43,048 nucleotides of DNA from Desulfobacterales bacterium (GCA_028282295.1 JANQIE010000209.1:1-43048); one strand, 5' to 3'; positions 16,661 through 26,715 are shown, counted from the stretch's first letter. The notes: generated by a model from the letters alone, not told the origin. Made by a program: numbers and translations.

Positions 16661-17122
16661 CTATCCTATCTGAGGCATCAAGGTCCATTTTATAAACCAA
16701 CCGCCGGTTTCTTTTGACTGATCGAGACAGACGATCCCGCCGTTTTGAAATTTGATCACCACCGGCTCGATCCGGCCGATAATTAAAAACGACACCAGAC
16801 GCTCCATGAACGGCAGGTGGCCGACATACATCAGATTGTCCTTGGTGGCCAAATCCTGCGCCAGCACCGCGACATCGTCCATCGGTTTGATGCCGTCGAT
16901 CTGTTCCGCCCCCATCGGCGGTGACAGGGCATTGTTCAGGATCTGAGCGGTCTGTTTGGCCCGGACTTTCGTACTGTGGCGGATTTGTGCGACTTGAATG
17001 CCGTAGGCCCGGGCGACCTCGGCGATTCGTTGCACCTCGCCCACCCCCTCGCGCGACAACCCCTGCTCCGGATCGATTTCCTTGGGTTCACTTTTTCCAT
17101 GTTGCACCAGGTAAAGCGCCAT
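16661..17122 (-). CDS. sixA: SixA-like histidine phosphatase
   Basis: A 153-residue protein of the histidine phosphatase superfamily, close to SixA, which removes phosphate from phosphohistidine in phosphorelay proteins. The usual RHG motif reads QHG in LVQHGKSE; the nucleophilic His is present but the preceding Arg is Gln. A second motif HSTKVRAKQTA supplies the phosphate-pocket Arg, and the second catalytic His is in VGHLPFMERL. A perfect AAGGAGG lies five bases before ATG 17122. The large hybrid kinase with an HPt domain in this window would be a natural type of substrate, but that is inference. Confidence 0.86.
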   Translation of the reverse strand: MALYLVQHGKSEPKEIDPEQGLSREGVGEVQRIAEVARAYGIQVAQIRHSTKVRAKQTAQILNNALSPPMGAEQIDGIKPMDDVAVLAQDLATKDNLMYVGHLPFMERLVSFLIIGRIEPVVIKFQNGGIVCLDQSKETGGWFIKWTLMPQIG

Positions 17123-17266
17123 GGGAACCTCCTTGGTTTGTTTTTGGACGGATACTACTAGTATGTAAACCGTAAACGGTCTGTCAAATCGACACCACCG
17201 CTTTCAGACCGATTAAGTCGCAGGCACCGCCCAACTTTTAACCTTCCGATTTATTTGAATTTTAAC

Positions 17267-17295
17267 TTGTGGCACGCCCTTGTTTTGACTATAAC
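17267..17295 (+). promoter_or_regulatory. Candidate promoter for the DHH-lgt operon
   Basis: TTGTGG (17267-17272) and TATAAC (17290-17295) are spaced by exactly 17 bases. The predicted start is about 80 bases before the DHH gene ATG. The -35 box is weak. Confidence 0.45.
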
Positions 17296-17379
17296 GCCGA
17301 AAAGGGCTCAAAAAGATCACCCCCCCTGGACCGGAACCGCAGCCCCCAACCAACCATCATCACACAGAAAGGAAGAATC

Positions 17380-18294
17380 ATGCGCATTGTAACCCGTCCC
17401 GATTTTGACGGAATCGTTTGCGCCGTGCTGATCAGGGACGCCGAGGGTCTCGATATTCCGGTAGCCTGGGCGGAACCCGGCGAGATCCAAACCGGTAAAA
17501 TGGAAATCCGGTCCGGCGACATCATCGCCAACCTGCCGTATGACACGCGCTGCAGCCTATGGTTTGATCATCACTATACCAACAAACCGCAGGACGCGTT
17601 TAAGGGCGCGTTCAAGATCGCCCCTTCGGCGGCGTCCGTTGTGTACGAATATTACCGCAATCGTATCAAATCGGATTTTGATGAACTGGTTGCCCAAACC
17701 GATCGGATCGACCAGGCCGATTTGACCGAGGACGAAATCCGATACCCGGAAAAATACCCCTACGTCCTGTTGTCCATGACCATCACCGACCAAATCAAAG
17801 ACCGGCAAGCCTATTGGGAAACCCTGGTTGACTTACTGGGCCGTCACCCGATTGACGAAATCATGCGTCAAACGCAGGTCGCCGCGAGATGCCGGCACAC
17901 CGTCGATCAGAACAAAGCCTATGAAACTGTTTTGCTGCAACACACCGTCGTGGAAGATCAGGTCGCCATTACGGATCTGCGTCAATTCGATCCAGTGCCG
18001 AGCGGCAATCGTTTTCTGATCTACACCCTGTTTCCGCAGGCTGTGGTTCAGGTTAAAATCCGCCGGGACGAAGCTAATCCCGGGCAGCTCGCGGTGAGCG
18101 TGGGACACAGCATCACTAATCGCAATTGCAATGTGAATGTCGGCCTGTTGCTGTCGCAGTTCAATGGCGGTGGTCACCGCGGTGCCGGTGCCTGTCGCTT
18201 CCCCATTGCCAAAACCGACCAGTATCTGCCAAAAATAATTGAGACTCTAAAACAAAACAAGCCCAACGAACCCACCCAGGAGCGCTCTGCATGA
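17380..18294 (+). CDS. DHH-family phosphoesterase (exopolyphosphatase-like)
   Basis: A 304-residue protein of the DHH/DHHA1 phosphoesterase superfamily, related to NrnA, RecJ and exopolyphosphatases. The N terminus begins RPDFDGIVCAVL, the DxD-type metal site. The DHH motif is WFDHHYTN. The C-terminal DHHA1 motif is FNGGGHRGAGACRFP. The substrate could be nanoRNA, cyclic dinucleotides or polyphosphate, and cannot be settled here. ATG 17380 is chosen because AAAGGAAG precedes it by five bases; the frame extends 37 codons further upstream without support. It ends in ATGA overlap with lgt. Confidence 0.9.
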   Translation: MRIVTRPDFDGIVCAVLIRDAEGLDIPVAWAEPGEIQTGKMEIRSGDIIANLPYDTRCSLWFDHHYTNKPQDAFKGAFKIAPSAASVVYEYYRNRIKSDFDELVAQTDRIDQADLTEDEIRYPEKYPYVLLSMTITDQIKDRQAYWETLVDLLGRHPIDEIMRQTQVAARCRHTVDQNKAYETVLLQHTVVEDQVAITDLRQFDPVPSGNRFLIYTLFPQAVVQVKIRRDEANPGQLAVSVGHSITNRNCNVNVGLLLSQFNGGGHRGAGACRFPIAKTDQYLPKIIETLKQNKPNEPTQERSA

Positions 18295-19151
18295 ATTCTT
18301 TCCGGGACTGGTGGCAGCATCTTCCTGAACACATCGATCCGGTCATCTTCAAGATCGGTTCATTCCAACTGCAGTACTACGGCTTGATGTACCTGGTGGC
18401 CTTCGGCATTTGCTACGCGTTGGTTGTCTACCGGCTCAAACGTGAGAAGCGCTTTACCATGACGATCGAGCAGGCCCAGGGACTGATCATGAACCTGGTC
18501 ATCGGGCTGATTATCGGCGCCCGCCTGGGCTATGTTCTCTTTTACAATTTCTCCTACTATGTCGCGCATCCATTGGAAATTATATCCCCCGTGCAATTCA
18601 ACGGGGGCATCCAGTTCACCGGTATTTCGGGGATGTCTTATCATGGCGGTCTGATCGGAGTGATCATCGCCGGTTTCCTGTTCGTGCGCAAACACAAAAT
18701 CGATTTTCGCGACGCCGTCGATCTCCTCATTCCGGCCATCCCCTTAGGCTATACCTTCGGCCGGCTGGGTAACTTCATCAATGGTGAACTTTACGGCCGC
18801 GCCACCGATTTTGTCCTGGGAATGTATTTCCCGTCCGATCCACGCCAACTCCTGCGACACCCCTCACAACTTTACGAGGCCTTTTTCGAAGGCCTGTTTT
18901 TATTCGCCGTGCTATGGCCCTTACGCAAAAAGAACTGGCCCCGCGGCGCCATGTTGGGGCTGTATTTAATCGGCTACGGCACGGTTCGCTTCCTGATTGA
19001 ATTTGTCCGTCAACCGGACGAACATCTGGGCTTTATCGTGCACAGGATATCGATGGGACAACTGCTTTGCGCGGCGATGATTGTCAGCGGATTGATCATA
19101 TACGGCTATACCCGCTGGTGTGATTCAGGCACGGGTAGACATGGACCCTAA
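18291..19151 (+). CDS. lgt: Prolipoprotein diacylglyceryl transferase
   Basis: A 286-residue polytopic inner-membrane enzyme that transfers diacylglycerol from phosphatidylglycerol to the lipobox cysteine of prolipoproteins. The Lgt signature GRLGNFINGELYGR (157-170) is intact. So are GMSYHGG (His118 region) and the substrate-site RHPSQLYEA. About seven transmembrane helices are visible. It is fused to the DHH gene by an ATGA overlap, so it shares that promoter. Lgt would serve the several lipoproteins in this window. The stop codon TAA also opens element B1. Confidence 0.96.
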   Translation: MNSFRDWWQHLPEHIDPVIFKIGSFQLQYYGLMYLVAFGICYALVVYRLKREKRFTMTIEQAQGLIMNLVIGLIIGARLGYVLFYNFSYYVAHPLEIISPVQFNGGIQFTGISGMSYHGGLIGVIIAGFLFVRKHKIDFRDAVDLLIPAIPLGYTFGRLGNFINGELYGRATDFVLGMYFPSDPRQLLRHPSQLYEAFFEGLFLFAVLWPLRKKNWPRGAMLGLYLIGYGTVRFLIEFVRQPDEHLGFIVHRISMGQLLCAAMIVSGLIIYGYTRWCDSGTGRHGP

Positions 19152-19219
19152 GGGCTTGTGCAAAAAAAAATTCACATTTCAGGCGCCCGAATTCAGGTCC
19201 TGATTTTGCGCAAGCCTTA
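19149..19219. repeat. Family B element, copy B1, shared terminator of lgt and PilZ genes
   Basis: Arms TAAGGGCTTGTGCAAAA and TTTTGCGCAAGCCTTA pair around an inner part with ATTCAGGTCC. The left end carries the lgt stop codon and the right end carries the PilZ stop codon. It lies between convergent genes, so it can end both transcripts. Confidence 0.8.
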
Positions 19220-19555
19220 ATCCAATATGGAGAGCCCCACCAAGTAATGTCCCGGATAGCGTCCGTTCTCATCCTTGGTGATGTATCGAATTTCAGTGTT
19301 CAGTTCGGCTTTGGGACCGGAAGCTTCGGTGGGATAGTAACGCATTTTATAACGGTCACCCCTTTTAAGATACTTGATGAGTTCGGAATCATCCTTCACC
19401 AATACGCAGGCCCCCTTTGACGAGAGGTCGCGCAGTTTGAATTGATAGATCGTTGCCAAACCGTTGGCTGAAAATTCAACACTGCAGAATTTATCCGCCA
19501 AGGTTCGAGGCTCGCATCGCCGCTCCGGTTTTTGCTTTTCGATCATCGATTCCAT
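19217..19555 (-). CDS. PilZ-domain protein
   Basis: A 112-residue single-domain protein. The c-di-GMP-binding PilZ motifs are an arginine-rich start (ERRCEPR, an RxxxR type) and DLSSKGACVLV, the D/NxSxxG motif. It likely senses c-di-GMP, and the GGDDF protein in this window could be one source, by inference. The start is taken at ATG 19555, six bases after AAGGAG. An ATG at 19561 would sit directly on the ribosome site. Confidence 0.82.
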   Translation of the reverse strand: MESMIEKQKPERRCEPRTLADKFCSVEFSANGLATIYQFKLRDLSSKGACVLVKDDSELIKYLKRGDRYKMRYYPTEASGPKAELNTEIRYITKDENGRYPGHYLVGLSILD

Positions 19556-19744
19556 CACCATCTCCTTGTATCAAGCTACGGTGACAAATACGTGGTATGT
19601 GTTGTTAAATTGGTTAGTTTTATCAATATAACACATTTTATTTATTTTAAAAACCCCCGCCTTCGCCCGCGTACAGGGTTAGTGCGCCTTGGGCGCGAAC
19701 ATCCTGCTAAACAGGCCACTGAAGGGGGTTGGCCCACAACGTAA

Positions 19745-19782
19745 TTTAAAAAGCCCGATGGCGCCTGCCAGCGCCATCGGGC
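19745..19782 (-). terminator. Intrinsic terminator downstream of htpG
   Basis: A 12-bp perfect stem GCCCGATGGCGC/GCGCCATCGGGC (19753-19764 and 19771-19782) with loop CTGCCA. It is followed on the minus strand by TTTTTAAATT. It lies 24 bases after the htpG stop. Confidence 0.9.
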
Positions 19783-19805
19783 CGTTGATTGCAATTCATA
19801 AAATT

Positions 19806-21731
19806 CTATAGCGCCTTGGTCATCAAATCCCCCACCAGTTTGTTGAACTGTGACGGATTGTCGATTTTGCCGCCTTCGCCGATGACCGCCATGTCCAACA
19901 ACAAATGGCTGTATTGTCCCAGCAGGTCGCTATCCCGGTCGTTTTCATAAAGACTTTTGATTTTATCCATAACCGGATGACCGGTATTGAGTTCCAGGAT
20001 ACGTTTGACTTCCGGCACGCTCTGTCCCGACGCTTTGAGAATTTTTTCCATGTAAGCGCTCATGTCCTGTGAATCACCGGACAGGCACGCCACCGAATCC
20101 TTCAAACGTGTGGAAGCACGCACCTCTTTGACTTTGCCTTCAAGCTTGGATTTAATATAACCGAACAGCGCATTGAAATCACCGGTCTCTTCCGTCTTTT
20201 TTTCATCAAGATCCAAATCGCCTTTTTCGGCACTCTTGAGTTTTTTACCATCAAATTCGGTCAACGCCTGGACCACCCACTCATCCACCGGATCGGTCAT
20301 CAGCAATACTTCGTAATCTTTTTCCTTGAGCTGTTCCAGGTAGGGGCTGTTTAGAAGGGTGTTGAGGTTGTCGCCGGTGAGATAAAAAATCTCCTTTTGC
20401 TCCGCCTTCATATTGGCCACGTAATCGGTTAGCGAGATCATCTTCCCCTCCGACCGGGTTGTTCGATAACGCGCCAATTTGGCGATCCGGTCCTTGTTTT
20501 CAAAATCGCTGTGGATACCCAGTTTGAGGATCTGACCGAATTCCTGGTAGAACTGATCGTATTTTTCGGTGTCCATCTTTTCGAAAAGCTCGAACAGCTT
20601 TTTTACCAGGTTACGCCGGATGTTGCGCACCAACCGGTCCTGTTGAAGAATTTCACGACTCACGTTCAGGTTCAAATCGGCGGCATCGACGACCCCCTGA
20701 ATAAAGTTGAAGTAATCGGGAATCAAATCCTTGCAGTCGTCCATAATGAAGACCCGCCGGCTATAGAGCTTGATGCCGTGTTTGCGCTCCGGGCTGAACA
20801 AGTCAAACGGCGCCTTGGACGGAACATACAACAGGGCGCTGTATTCCGTGGTGCCCTCCAGCTTCAAATGCAGTTGCGTCAGCGGCGGGTTCCAGTCATG
20901 GCTGATATGCGAATAAAACTCCTTGTATTCATCTTCGCCGATGTCTTTTTTGTCGCGCGCCCAAATCGCCTTCATGGAATTGAGCGTCTCTTCCTGCACG
21001 ACTTTGCGGGTGGTTTCGCCGATTGGTTTGTCGTCTTTGTCCTTGAGCTGTTCGTTTTCCGGAATCGGCTCATCCTTTTCCACATCCATGGTAATGGGAT
21101 AGCTCACAAAATCGGAATGCTCCTTGACGATGCGGCGAATCGTCCACTGATCGGTGAAATCGGTCTCGTCTTTTTCAAGCGGTTTAAGTTGCAACCTCAC
21201 CGTGGTGCCGCGATCATCCTTAGTGGTCTCTTCGACGGTGTAGGCGCCGTCGCCGGTTGAGGTCCATTGAACCGCCTTGTCCGTGCCTGCGGCGCGGGTG
21301 GTCAAGGTTACCTTTTCGGCGACGATAAACGCACTGTAAAAACCGACGCCGAATTGACCAATCAACTCCGGCGTCAGCGCGGCTTCGTTCTTGGAAGCTT
21401 CCAACGCCTGTAAAAAACCGGCGGTACCACTTTTGGCGATGGTGCCGATATTTTCCAGCACTTCATCATGGGTCATGCCGATGCCGTTGTCGGCCACCGT
21501 CAGGGTCCGCTGATCCGCATCGGCGGTTATTTTGATCTTGAAATCGGCGTCATCACTTAAAAGATCCGGCTCGGTCTGTGCTTTGAAACGAAGTTTGTCA
21601 CAAGCGTCCGAAGCGTTTGAGATCAACTCGCGAAGAAAAATTTCCTGATTGGAGTACAAGGAATTGATGATCAGGTTCAGTAGCTGCTGCACTTCGGTTT
21701 TAAATTGATGCGTCTGCTTTTTTCCGTCCAT
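19806..21731 (-). CDS. htpG: Chaperone HtpG (Hsp90)
   Basis: A 641-residue cytosolic Hsp90. The N-terminal GHKL ATPase has [31 protein letters not shown] and [15 protein letters not shown]. The middle domain has [22 protein letters not shown] carrying the catalytic Arg. The C-terminal dimer domain ends in the lineage-typical [15 protein letters not shown]. Length and order match bacterial HtpG with no gap. A GGAGAGGCA site precedes ATG 21731. A sigma-32-type promoter was looked for and not found by eye. It is followed by a strong terminator, so it is probably monocistronic. Confidence 0.98.
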   Translation of the reverse strand: MDGKKQTHQFKTEVQQLLNLIINSLYSNQEIFLRELISNASDACDKLRFKAQTEPDLLSDDADFKIKITADADQRTLTVADNGIGMTHDEVLENIGTIAKSGTAGFLQALEASKNEAALTPELIGQFGVGFYSAFIVAEKVTLTTRAAGTDKAVQWTSTGDGAYTVEETTKDDRGTTVRLQLKPLEKDETDFTDQWTIRRIVKEHSDFVSYPITMDVEKDEPIPENEQLKDKDDKPIGETTRKVVQEETLNSMKAIWARDKKDIGEDEYKEFYSHISHDWNPPLTQLHLKLEGTTEYSALLYVPSKAPFDLFSPERKHGIKLYSRRVFIMDDCKDLIPDYFNFIQGVVDAADLNLNVSREILQQDRLVRNIRRNLVKKLFELFEKMDTEKYDQFYQEFGQILKLGIHSDFENKDRIAKLARYRTTRSEGKMISLTDYVANMKAEQKEIFYLTGDNLNTLLNSPYLEQLKEKDYEVLLMTDPVDEWVVQALTEFDGKKLKSAEKGDLDLDEKKTEETGDFNALFGYIKSKLEGKVKEVRASTRLKDSVACLSGDSQDMSAYMEKILKASGQSVPEVKRILELNTGHPVMDKIKSLYENDRDSDLLGQYSHLLLDMAVIGEGGKIDNPSQFNKLVGDLMTKAL

Positions 21732-21915
21732 TGCCTCTCCTATGAATTATGAAATTAATATACCTTTCTCGCCTACCCTAACACGCAAAAATCCGGTCCC
21801 GTCTGAAAGGCAGGCCGAATTTTTTTAAATAATGGGTTTTATTTTGCGATTGTCAAGCCCTGGGAAAAGGCAAGGCCCAGGCTCTTAAAAGCCGCATCCG
21901 GAAATGAATCAAAAA

Positions 21916-22965
21916 TCAGAACTTATTGATATCGTCGATCAAACTTCGCAAGCGTCCGAAATCATGCTGGCTGAAGTCAAGGACCAGTCGTGGCAGGGAC
22001 ATGAGGTCAGGCTCATCGGCTTCCACCGCAAGCGGCCCGGAAAGCGACAATTGACCGCCGTTGCACAGAATATCGGCATATTGATGCTTCAACGTCGCCG
22101 CCTGTTCCGCAGTCAGCGGCGAGGTCATGCGGATGACAAGTTTGTCGTCAACGTAACGCATGCTGTGATAGCGGCGATAGAACTGTTCGATGTATGCCAC
22201 CGCGTCCTGCACCGAATCAAGCCGTGTGAACAGGCTGAAATCGGTGGGACTGATATATTTCTGGGCCATCAACTCCTGTTTAAAAAACTTGAGCCAATTG
22301 GCCCAATAGGTGCCGTCCGGCTCGTCGATCAACAGCAGCGGCATGGGGTCGCGCTTGCCGGTTTGCACCAACGTCAGCGTTTCCATCCCCTCGTCCAACG
22401 TTCCAAATCCTCCCGGAAAAAGCGCAACCGCGTGAGCCTCCTTGATAAAGGCGACCTTGCGGTTAAAAAAATACTTGTACATAATGTAACGTGGATTGCC
22501 GTCGATCACCGGATTGGGTCGTTGCTCGAAAGGCAGCCGGATGTTCACGCCAAAACTGCTCTCCGGCCCGGCCCCCTCGTTGGCCGCCTGCATGATCCCC
22601 GAGCCGCCGCCGGTAATAACCATGTGATTGGTTTCAGCCAGCAGACGGCCGAATTGCCGCGCCATTTGATAAACGTTTTCCGTTGGCCGGGTGCGGGCTG
22701 ATCCAAAAACCGAAACCTTACGACGGTCGCGGTAAGGACCGAACACCTTGGAAGTAAACCGCATCTCCTTGAGGGTGCTGTTCATCAGTTTCAAATCGGC
22801 TTTTTGCGCCTCTTCCTGTCCGGCTTTTAACGCCGCCAATATCATTTCCCGCACGATTGCCGGTTCGTGCACCCCTCCGACCAAATTAATCAGTGACTCG
22901 ATGGCCTCATCCGCCGGTCCGTTGGTGTGGGTAAAGTGCAGCTCCAATTTCTTTTTTTCCAGCAT
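21916..22965 (-). CDS. LOG-family protein (lysine decarboxylase-like Rossmann fold)
   Basis: A 349-residue member of the LOG/TIGR00730-like family. Members include cytokinin-activating phosphoribohydrolases that act on nucleoside 5'-monophosphates. The key motifs are SVFGSARTRP, MVITGGGSGIMQAANEGA and PGGFGTLDEGMETLTLVQTGK. An N-terminal helical extension of about 90 residues and a C-terminal part are typical of the bacterial long subgroup, where the role is often nucleotide salvage (PpnN-like). AGGAG lies six bases before ATG 22965. The longer GTG start is not needed. Confidence 0.85.
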   Translation of the reverse strand: MLEKKKLELHFTHTNGPADEAIESLINLVGGVHEPAIVREMILAALKAGQEEAQKADLKLMNSTLKEMRFTSKVFGPYRDRRKVSVFGSARTRPTENVYQMARQFGRLLAETNHMVITGGGSGIMQAANEGAGPESSFGVNIRLPFEQRPNPVIDGNPRYIMYKYFFNRKVAFIKEAHAVALFPGGFGTLDEGMETLTLVQTGKRDPMPLLLIDEPDGTYWANWLKFFKQELMAQKYISPTDFSLFTRLDSVQDAVAYIEQFYRRYHSMRYVDDKLVIRMTSPLTAEQAATLKHQYADILCNGGQLSLSGPLAVEADEPDLMSLPRLVLDFSQHDFGRLRSLIDDINKF

Positions 22966-22999
22966 ATACGCTCCTGGTTCCACTCGTTGTTTCCGTGTT

Positions 23000-23017
23000 T
23001 TTCCGCGAGCCCTTAAT
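23000..23017. repeat. Family B end fragment upstream of the LOG gene
   Basis: TTTTTCCGCGAGCCCTTA resembles the right terminal arm of family B (TTTTTACGCGAGCCCT). A partner left arm was not found nearby, so this is a solo end. Confidence 0.5.
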
Positions 23018-23097
23018 CGCGTTCAGACCAAAATAGGATCACTTTCGCTTTTTGCCAAATTATTTTATTGTTAAAGTCCAACCGTGTTTGTTTCGCA

Positions 23098-26000
23098 TCA
23101 ACCGGCCCGGTCAAGGGCAATCCCTTCTTTTTTCAAATATGCGGTCACCATGGCAAAAGCACGGGATAACTCGCTTTGAAATACCTCCAGGCAGTGTTCA
23201 ATATCTTCACTTCGATTGGTAATTGCCAGTTCAAGTTGCAGGGCGGCATCAACCAGGGTGAGCACACCGACGCTGCCGGCCACCCCCTTGACACTGTGCG
23301 CCGCGCGTTCAGCGGCTTCCAGGTCGCCAGTGTCAAGGGCTTGACGAATGCTGCGGGGAGCGTCGCTGAACTCCGGCTCAAACCGCTTGAGCATTCGCGC
23401 ATAAAGATCCTTCTCACCCCCGATCCGCTTGAGCGCTCCCTTAATATCAAAATCCGGTGCCTGGATGAGTCCTTCTTCAGACTTTGCGTCCGTAAAGGTC
23501 ACGGCCACCGTGCCGGGGTCCGGCCGGCCTACCCTACCGGGCGTCAGCCACTTTAACAGAACACCGAAAAGTTGATCCTCATCAAAAGGCTTGGAAATAT
23601 AATCATCCATTCCGGCCATCAGACACTTCTCTCTTTCGCCTTTCATGGCATGGGCGGTCAGGGCGATTATCGGTAGATTTCTAAACCGCGGATCCTTGCG
23701 GATTTCAGCCGTGGCCTGGTAGCCGTCCATCAAGGGCATCTGGATATCCATCAGAACGGCATCATAGATCTGTTTGCCGGAAAGTACTTTTTCAACCGCG
23801 ACTTTTCCGTTTTCGACAATGTCCAGGTCAAAACCGGCCGGTTGTAGCAGTGCCACCACAATATCGCGGTTGAAGGGACTATCCTCCACCACCAGGACAC
23901 GACGATCCTTTAAAGCGGTTAACTGATCGAGATGATGGGTGTGCGTACAGACAGGTTCCTTTTCGGCGGCGGCTTCACCGCAATGTCCGAAAAGCGACAG
24001 GATGGTGTTAAAGAGCGACGACGCCTTGATCGGTTTGAGCAGATGCGCCTCGATCGCGGCGGCCGTTGTCAACCGGCGCACCAGTTCATACCCGTGCGCC
24101 GTAACCATAATGATTATGGGGGGCTTGACCAGGCCGCCGATTTCGGCTTCTTTGCGAATCTGTTCGGCCAGCGCAAGGCCGTCCATTTCAGGCATTTTCC
24201 AATCCAACAGCACCAATTGAAACGGATCGGATTGACCGGCCCGGCGAAATTGCGCCAGCGCGGCAGCACCGTTTTGCGCGGTGACGACCTTGAAAGACAT
24301 CGATCGGAGCAAATCGTGCATCATGCTGCGGGCCCATCGATTGTCATCCACCACCAACGTTTTTAAACCGCGCAGATCCTCGGGCGCAACAAGCGGCCGG
24401 GTTTGAGTATCCTGCAGAGCCAGCGAGGCACTGAAGTAGAAATTACTTCCTTTGCCCGGCAAACTTTCCGCCCAGATACGGCCGGCCATCATATCCACCA
24501 GGCGACGACAAATAGCCAGCCCCAGGCCCGTGCCTTCGTAGTTGCGCCCCGTCGTGCGGTCGACCTGGGTGAAGGCTTCAAACAGTTTCGGCAGAAGCTC
24601 CGGTGCGATACCGATGCCGCTGTCCTGCACCCGAAACCGCAGACCGACCTGGTTTTGTCCCCGGCGGGCTTCGGGATCGACTTCAACACCGACAACGATT
24701 TCGCCACGGTCGGTAAATTTGATCGCATTTTCAATGAAATTGATCAAAATCTGCGACAAGCGCCCGGCATCGCCGACAAGATCGCGAGGGACATCCGCAT
24801 CCAGCGTGAAAACCAGTTCCAGTTCCTTTTGGGCGATGCGTTCACTGAACACATCGGCCAATTGCTCCAACACATCATCCAACCGAAACGCGGAGTTATC
24901 CAGTGCCAACTGCCCGGCTTCAACCTTGGAAAAGTCCAGAATATCGTTAATGACATCCAGCAAATTTTTCGATGCGGTGCCGACCTTGCTCAAATAATCA
25001 CGCTGCTCAGTGGTCAAATCGGATTTCAACACAAGATTGACCAAACCGGTGATGGCGTTGATCGGAGTACGAATCTCGTGACTCATGCGGGCCAGAAAAT
25101 CACTTTTGGCATGGTTTGCAGCTTCGGCCCGTTTGGTGGCGACGTGCAGTTCAGCCGTTCGGTCGTTGACGAGTTCTTCCAGATGATCGCGGTGCTTTTT
25201 TAGTTGTGCGGCGTCACGTTTGTGTTGAATTGCAATGGCAAAGAGATCCGCAAACCGTTCGACCGCCCTTAAATCCAGTTCTTTGTACCCATGCTCCGAA
25301 TTGGTCACCGCCACCAGACCAACCAGTTTTTTGCGGCTCGATGCCGGCGCCGCCAGAAAGTTATTCAGCGGAATATGCCCCACCGGCGTTCCGGTCGATC
25401 GCGGATCGCTTGACGGTGCATTGGTCAGCAACGGTTTTTGATTATTCAGCACCCACCCCCACAGGCCGTTGAACTTTTCAAAAACCACCGGTTGGTCGGG
25501 TGTCTTGCTTTTCTCACGGGGTAACGTCGGGGTGACCAGAAAACCGGTGTCCGGATCGATATACCCCACAAAACCGAATTCACTTTTGGTAATCCGCTTG
25601 GCATGCCCCAACACAAGGAACGAAACATCATCGATAGAGGCTGACGACAGCAAGGAACGCGACAGTTGGGCGGCCGCCAAGTTCACTTCCGCCTCCCAGG
25701 ATTGCGCCTTTTGGGCGCGTTTGCGCTCGATGATTTCCTTGCGCAACTGCCGGTTGGCCTTTTCAAACGCCACGGTTCGTTGGCGCACTTTTTGTTCCAG
25801 CCCCTCGGTAAGCTCCTGCAGCCGGATATGGGTATTGACCCGCACCAGGATTTCCTGGGGTTTGAACGGTTTGGCGATATAATCGACGCCGCCGACTTCG
25901 AAACCTTTGACCTTTTCATTAATTTCACTCAAGGCGCTGATAAAAATGATCGGGATTCTGGAACTCTTTTTATCCGCCTTCAGGCGACGGCAAAGCTCGT

Positions 26001-26211
26001 AGCCGTCCATTCCCGGCATTTTTACATCAAGCAGGATAAGGTCGGGGGGTTTGATTTTCACCTCTTCCAAAGCCAGATAGGCATTCAAGGCGGGACGCAC
26101 CGTATAACCGGCCTGCATCAGGATGTCTTCCAACAGTTCCAAATTGGTTTTGGCATCGTCGACGACCAGGATCTCCTTTTGATTCGGATGGGGCGATTTC
26201 ATCGTGTTCAT
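23098..26211 (-). CDS. Soluble hybrid histidine kinase: REC-GAF-HisKA-HATPase-REC-REC-HPt
   Basis: A 1,037-residue phosphorelay protein with no transmembrane segment. An N-terminal receiver (Asp62, motif DVKMPGMDG) and a coiled linker lead to a GAF-like sensor (about 190-335). HisKA with the H-box SHEIRTPIN (His378), HATPase_c (about 490-600: FIENAIKFT, DSGIGIA, GTGLGLAI), receiver 2 (Asp670), receiver 3 (Asp822) and an HPt domain (AHSVKGVAG, His972) follow. All the steps of a multistep relay are therefore within one chain. The output partner may be the stand-alone CheY-like protein or a DNA-binding regulator elsewhere. Start ATG 26211 has CGGAGA eight bases before it; an upstream TTG start is rejected. 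Confidence 0.95.
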   Translation of the reverse strand: MNTMKSPHPNQKEILVVDDAKTNLELLEDILMQAGYTVRPALNAYLALEEVKIKPPDLILLDVKMPGMDGYELCRRLKADKKSSRIPIIFISALSEINEKVKGFEVGGVDYIAKPFKPQEILVRVNTHIRLQELTEGLEQKVRQRTVAFEKANRQLRKEIIERKRAQKAQSWEAEVNLAAAQLSRSLLSSASIDDVSFLVLGHAKRITKSEFGFVGYIDPDTGFLVTPTLPREKSKTPDQPVVFEKFNGLWGWVLNNQKPLLTNAPSSDPRSTGTPVGHIPLNNFLAAPASSRKKLVGLVAVTNSEHGYKELDLRAVERFADLFAIAIQHKRDAAQLKKHRDHLEELVNDRTAELHVATKRAEAANHAKSDFLARMSHEIRTPINAITGLVNLVLKSDLTTEQRDYLSKVGTASKNLLDVINDILDFSKVEAGQLALDNSAFRLDDVLEQLADVFSERIAQKELELVFTLDADVPRDLVGDAGRLSQILINFIENAIKFTDRGEIVVGVEVDPEARRGQNQVGLRFRVQDSGIGIAPELLPKLFEAFTQVDRTTGRNYEGTGLGLAICRRLVDMMAGRIWAESLPGKGSNFYFSASLALQDTQTRPLVAPEDLRGLKTLVVDDNRWARSMMHDLLRSMSFKVVTAQNGAAALAQFRRAGQSDPFQLVLLDWKMPEMDGLALAEQIRKEAEIGGLVKPPIIIMVTAHGYELVRRLTTAAAIEAHLLKPIKASSLFNTILSLFGHCGEAAAEKEPVCTHTHHLDQLTALKDRRVLVVEDSPFNRDIVVALLQPAGFDLDIVENGKVAVEKVLSGKQIYDAVLMDIQMPLMDGYQATAEIRKDPRFRNLPIIALTAHAMKGEREKCLMAGMDDYISKPFDEDQLFGVLLKWLTPGRVGRPDPGTVAVTFTDAKSEEGLIQAPDFDIKGALKRIGGEKDLYARMLKRFEPEFSDAPRSIRQALDTGDLEAAERAAHSVKGVAGSVGVLTLVDAALQLELAITNRSEDIEHCLEVFQSELSRAFAMVTAYLKKEGIALDRAG

Positions 26212-26715
26212 ATCGAAATCTCCGGCTGAAGGGTATACCTTGGATTTAAACAAAACCTTTAACGCTGGTCAACGAAACCTTAATATGAATACGGTTCGGT
26301 GTTTCACACGGTGTCCGCACCCTGAAATCGTCATATTCGATTCATTTCCGGATGGGCACATGTCAACCAATTTAAAATATCATTTTTCGGGAACTGAAAC
26401 CGGCTTGACAAAACGCACAAAGACAAAGCCCAAGTATATACTTCGTCATTGATGCAATCGGGCTTGAATTTGCGTGTTCTCACGCAACAAATGGTGACGC
26501 TGTTGTCATTTACGACCAGCAGCCGGTTGGGGATTGTTTTACGGTTGGGGCAAGGGGCTCTGTGTAGCGCAGAACTGTAAAGATTGCCCGGACATCAGCC
26601 AGCTATCAAATGTATTCAAAAAATCGCATCAACGTGCACAAAAAGAAACAACAAGAACAGTTCAATTGCAGGTCCGTCGCGTTTGAAAAGCCCTAAGGTT
26701 CCGGTTTGGGGTATA
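26212..26715. other. Gene-free stretch upstream of the hybrid kinase
   Basis: About 500 bases with no convincing ORF. It should hold the promoter of the hybrid kinase on the minus strand, but no strong -35/-10 pair could be picked out. Short ORFs here lack ribosome sites. It ends at element A2. Confidence 0.6.

Noticed and set aside
17269..17285. Sigma-54-like TGGCACG sequence before the DHH gene
   Set aside because: Spacing to the TTGT is one base short and GC at -12 is GT. A sigma-70-type pair fits better.
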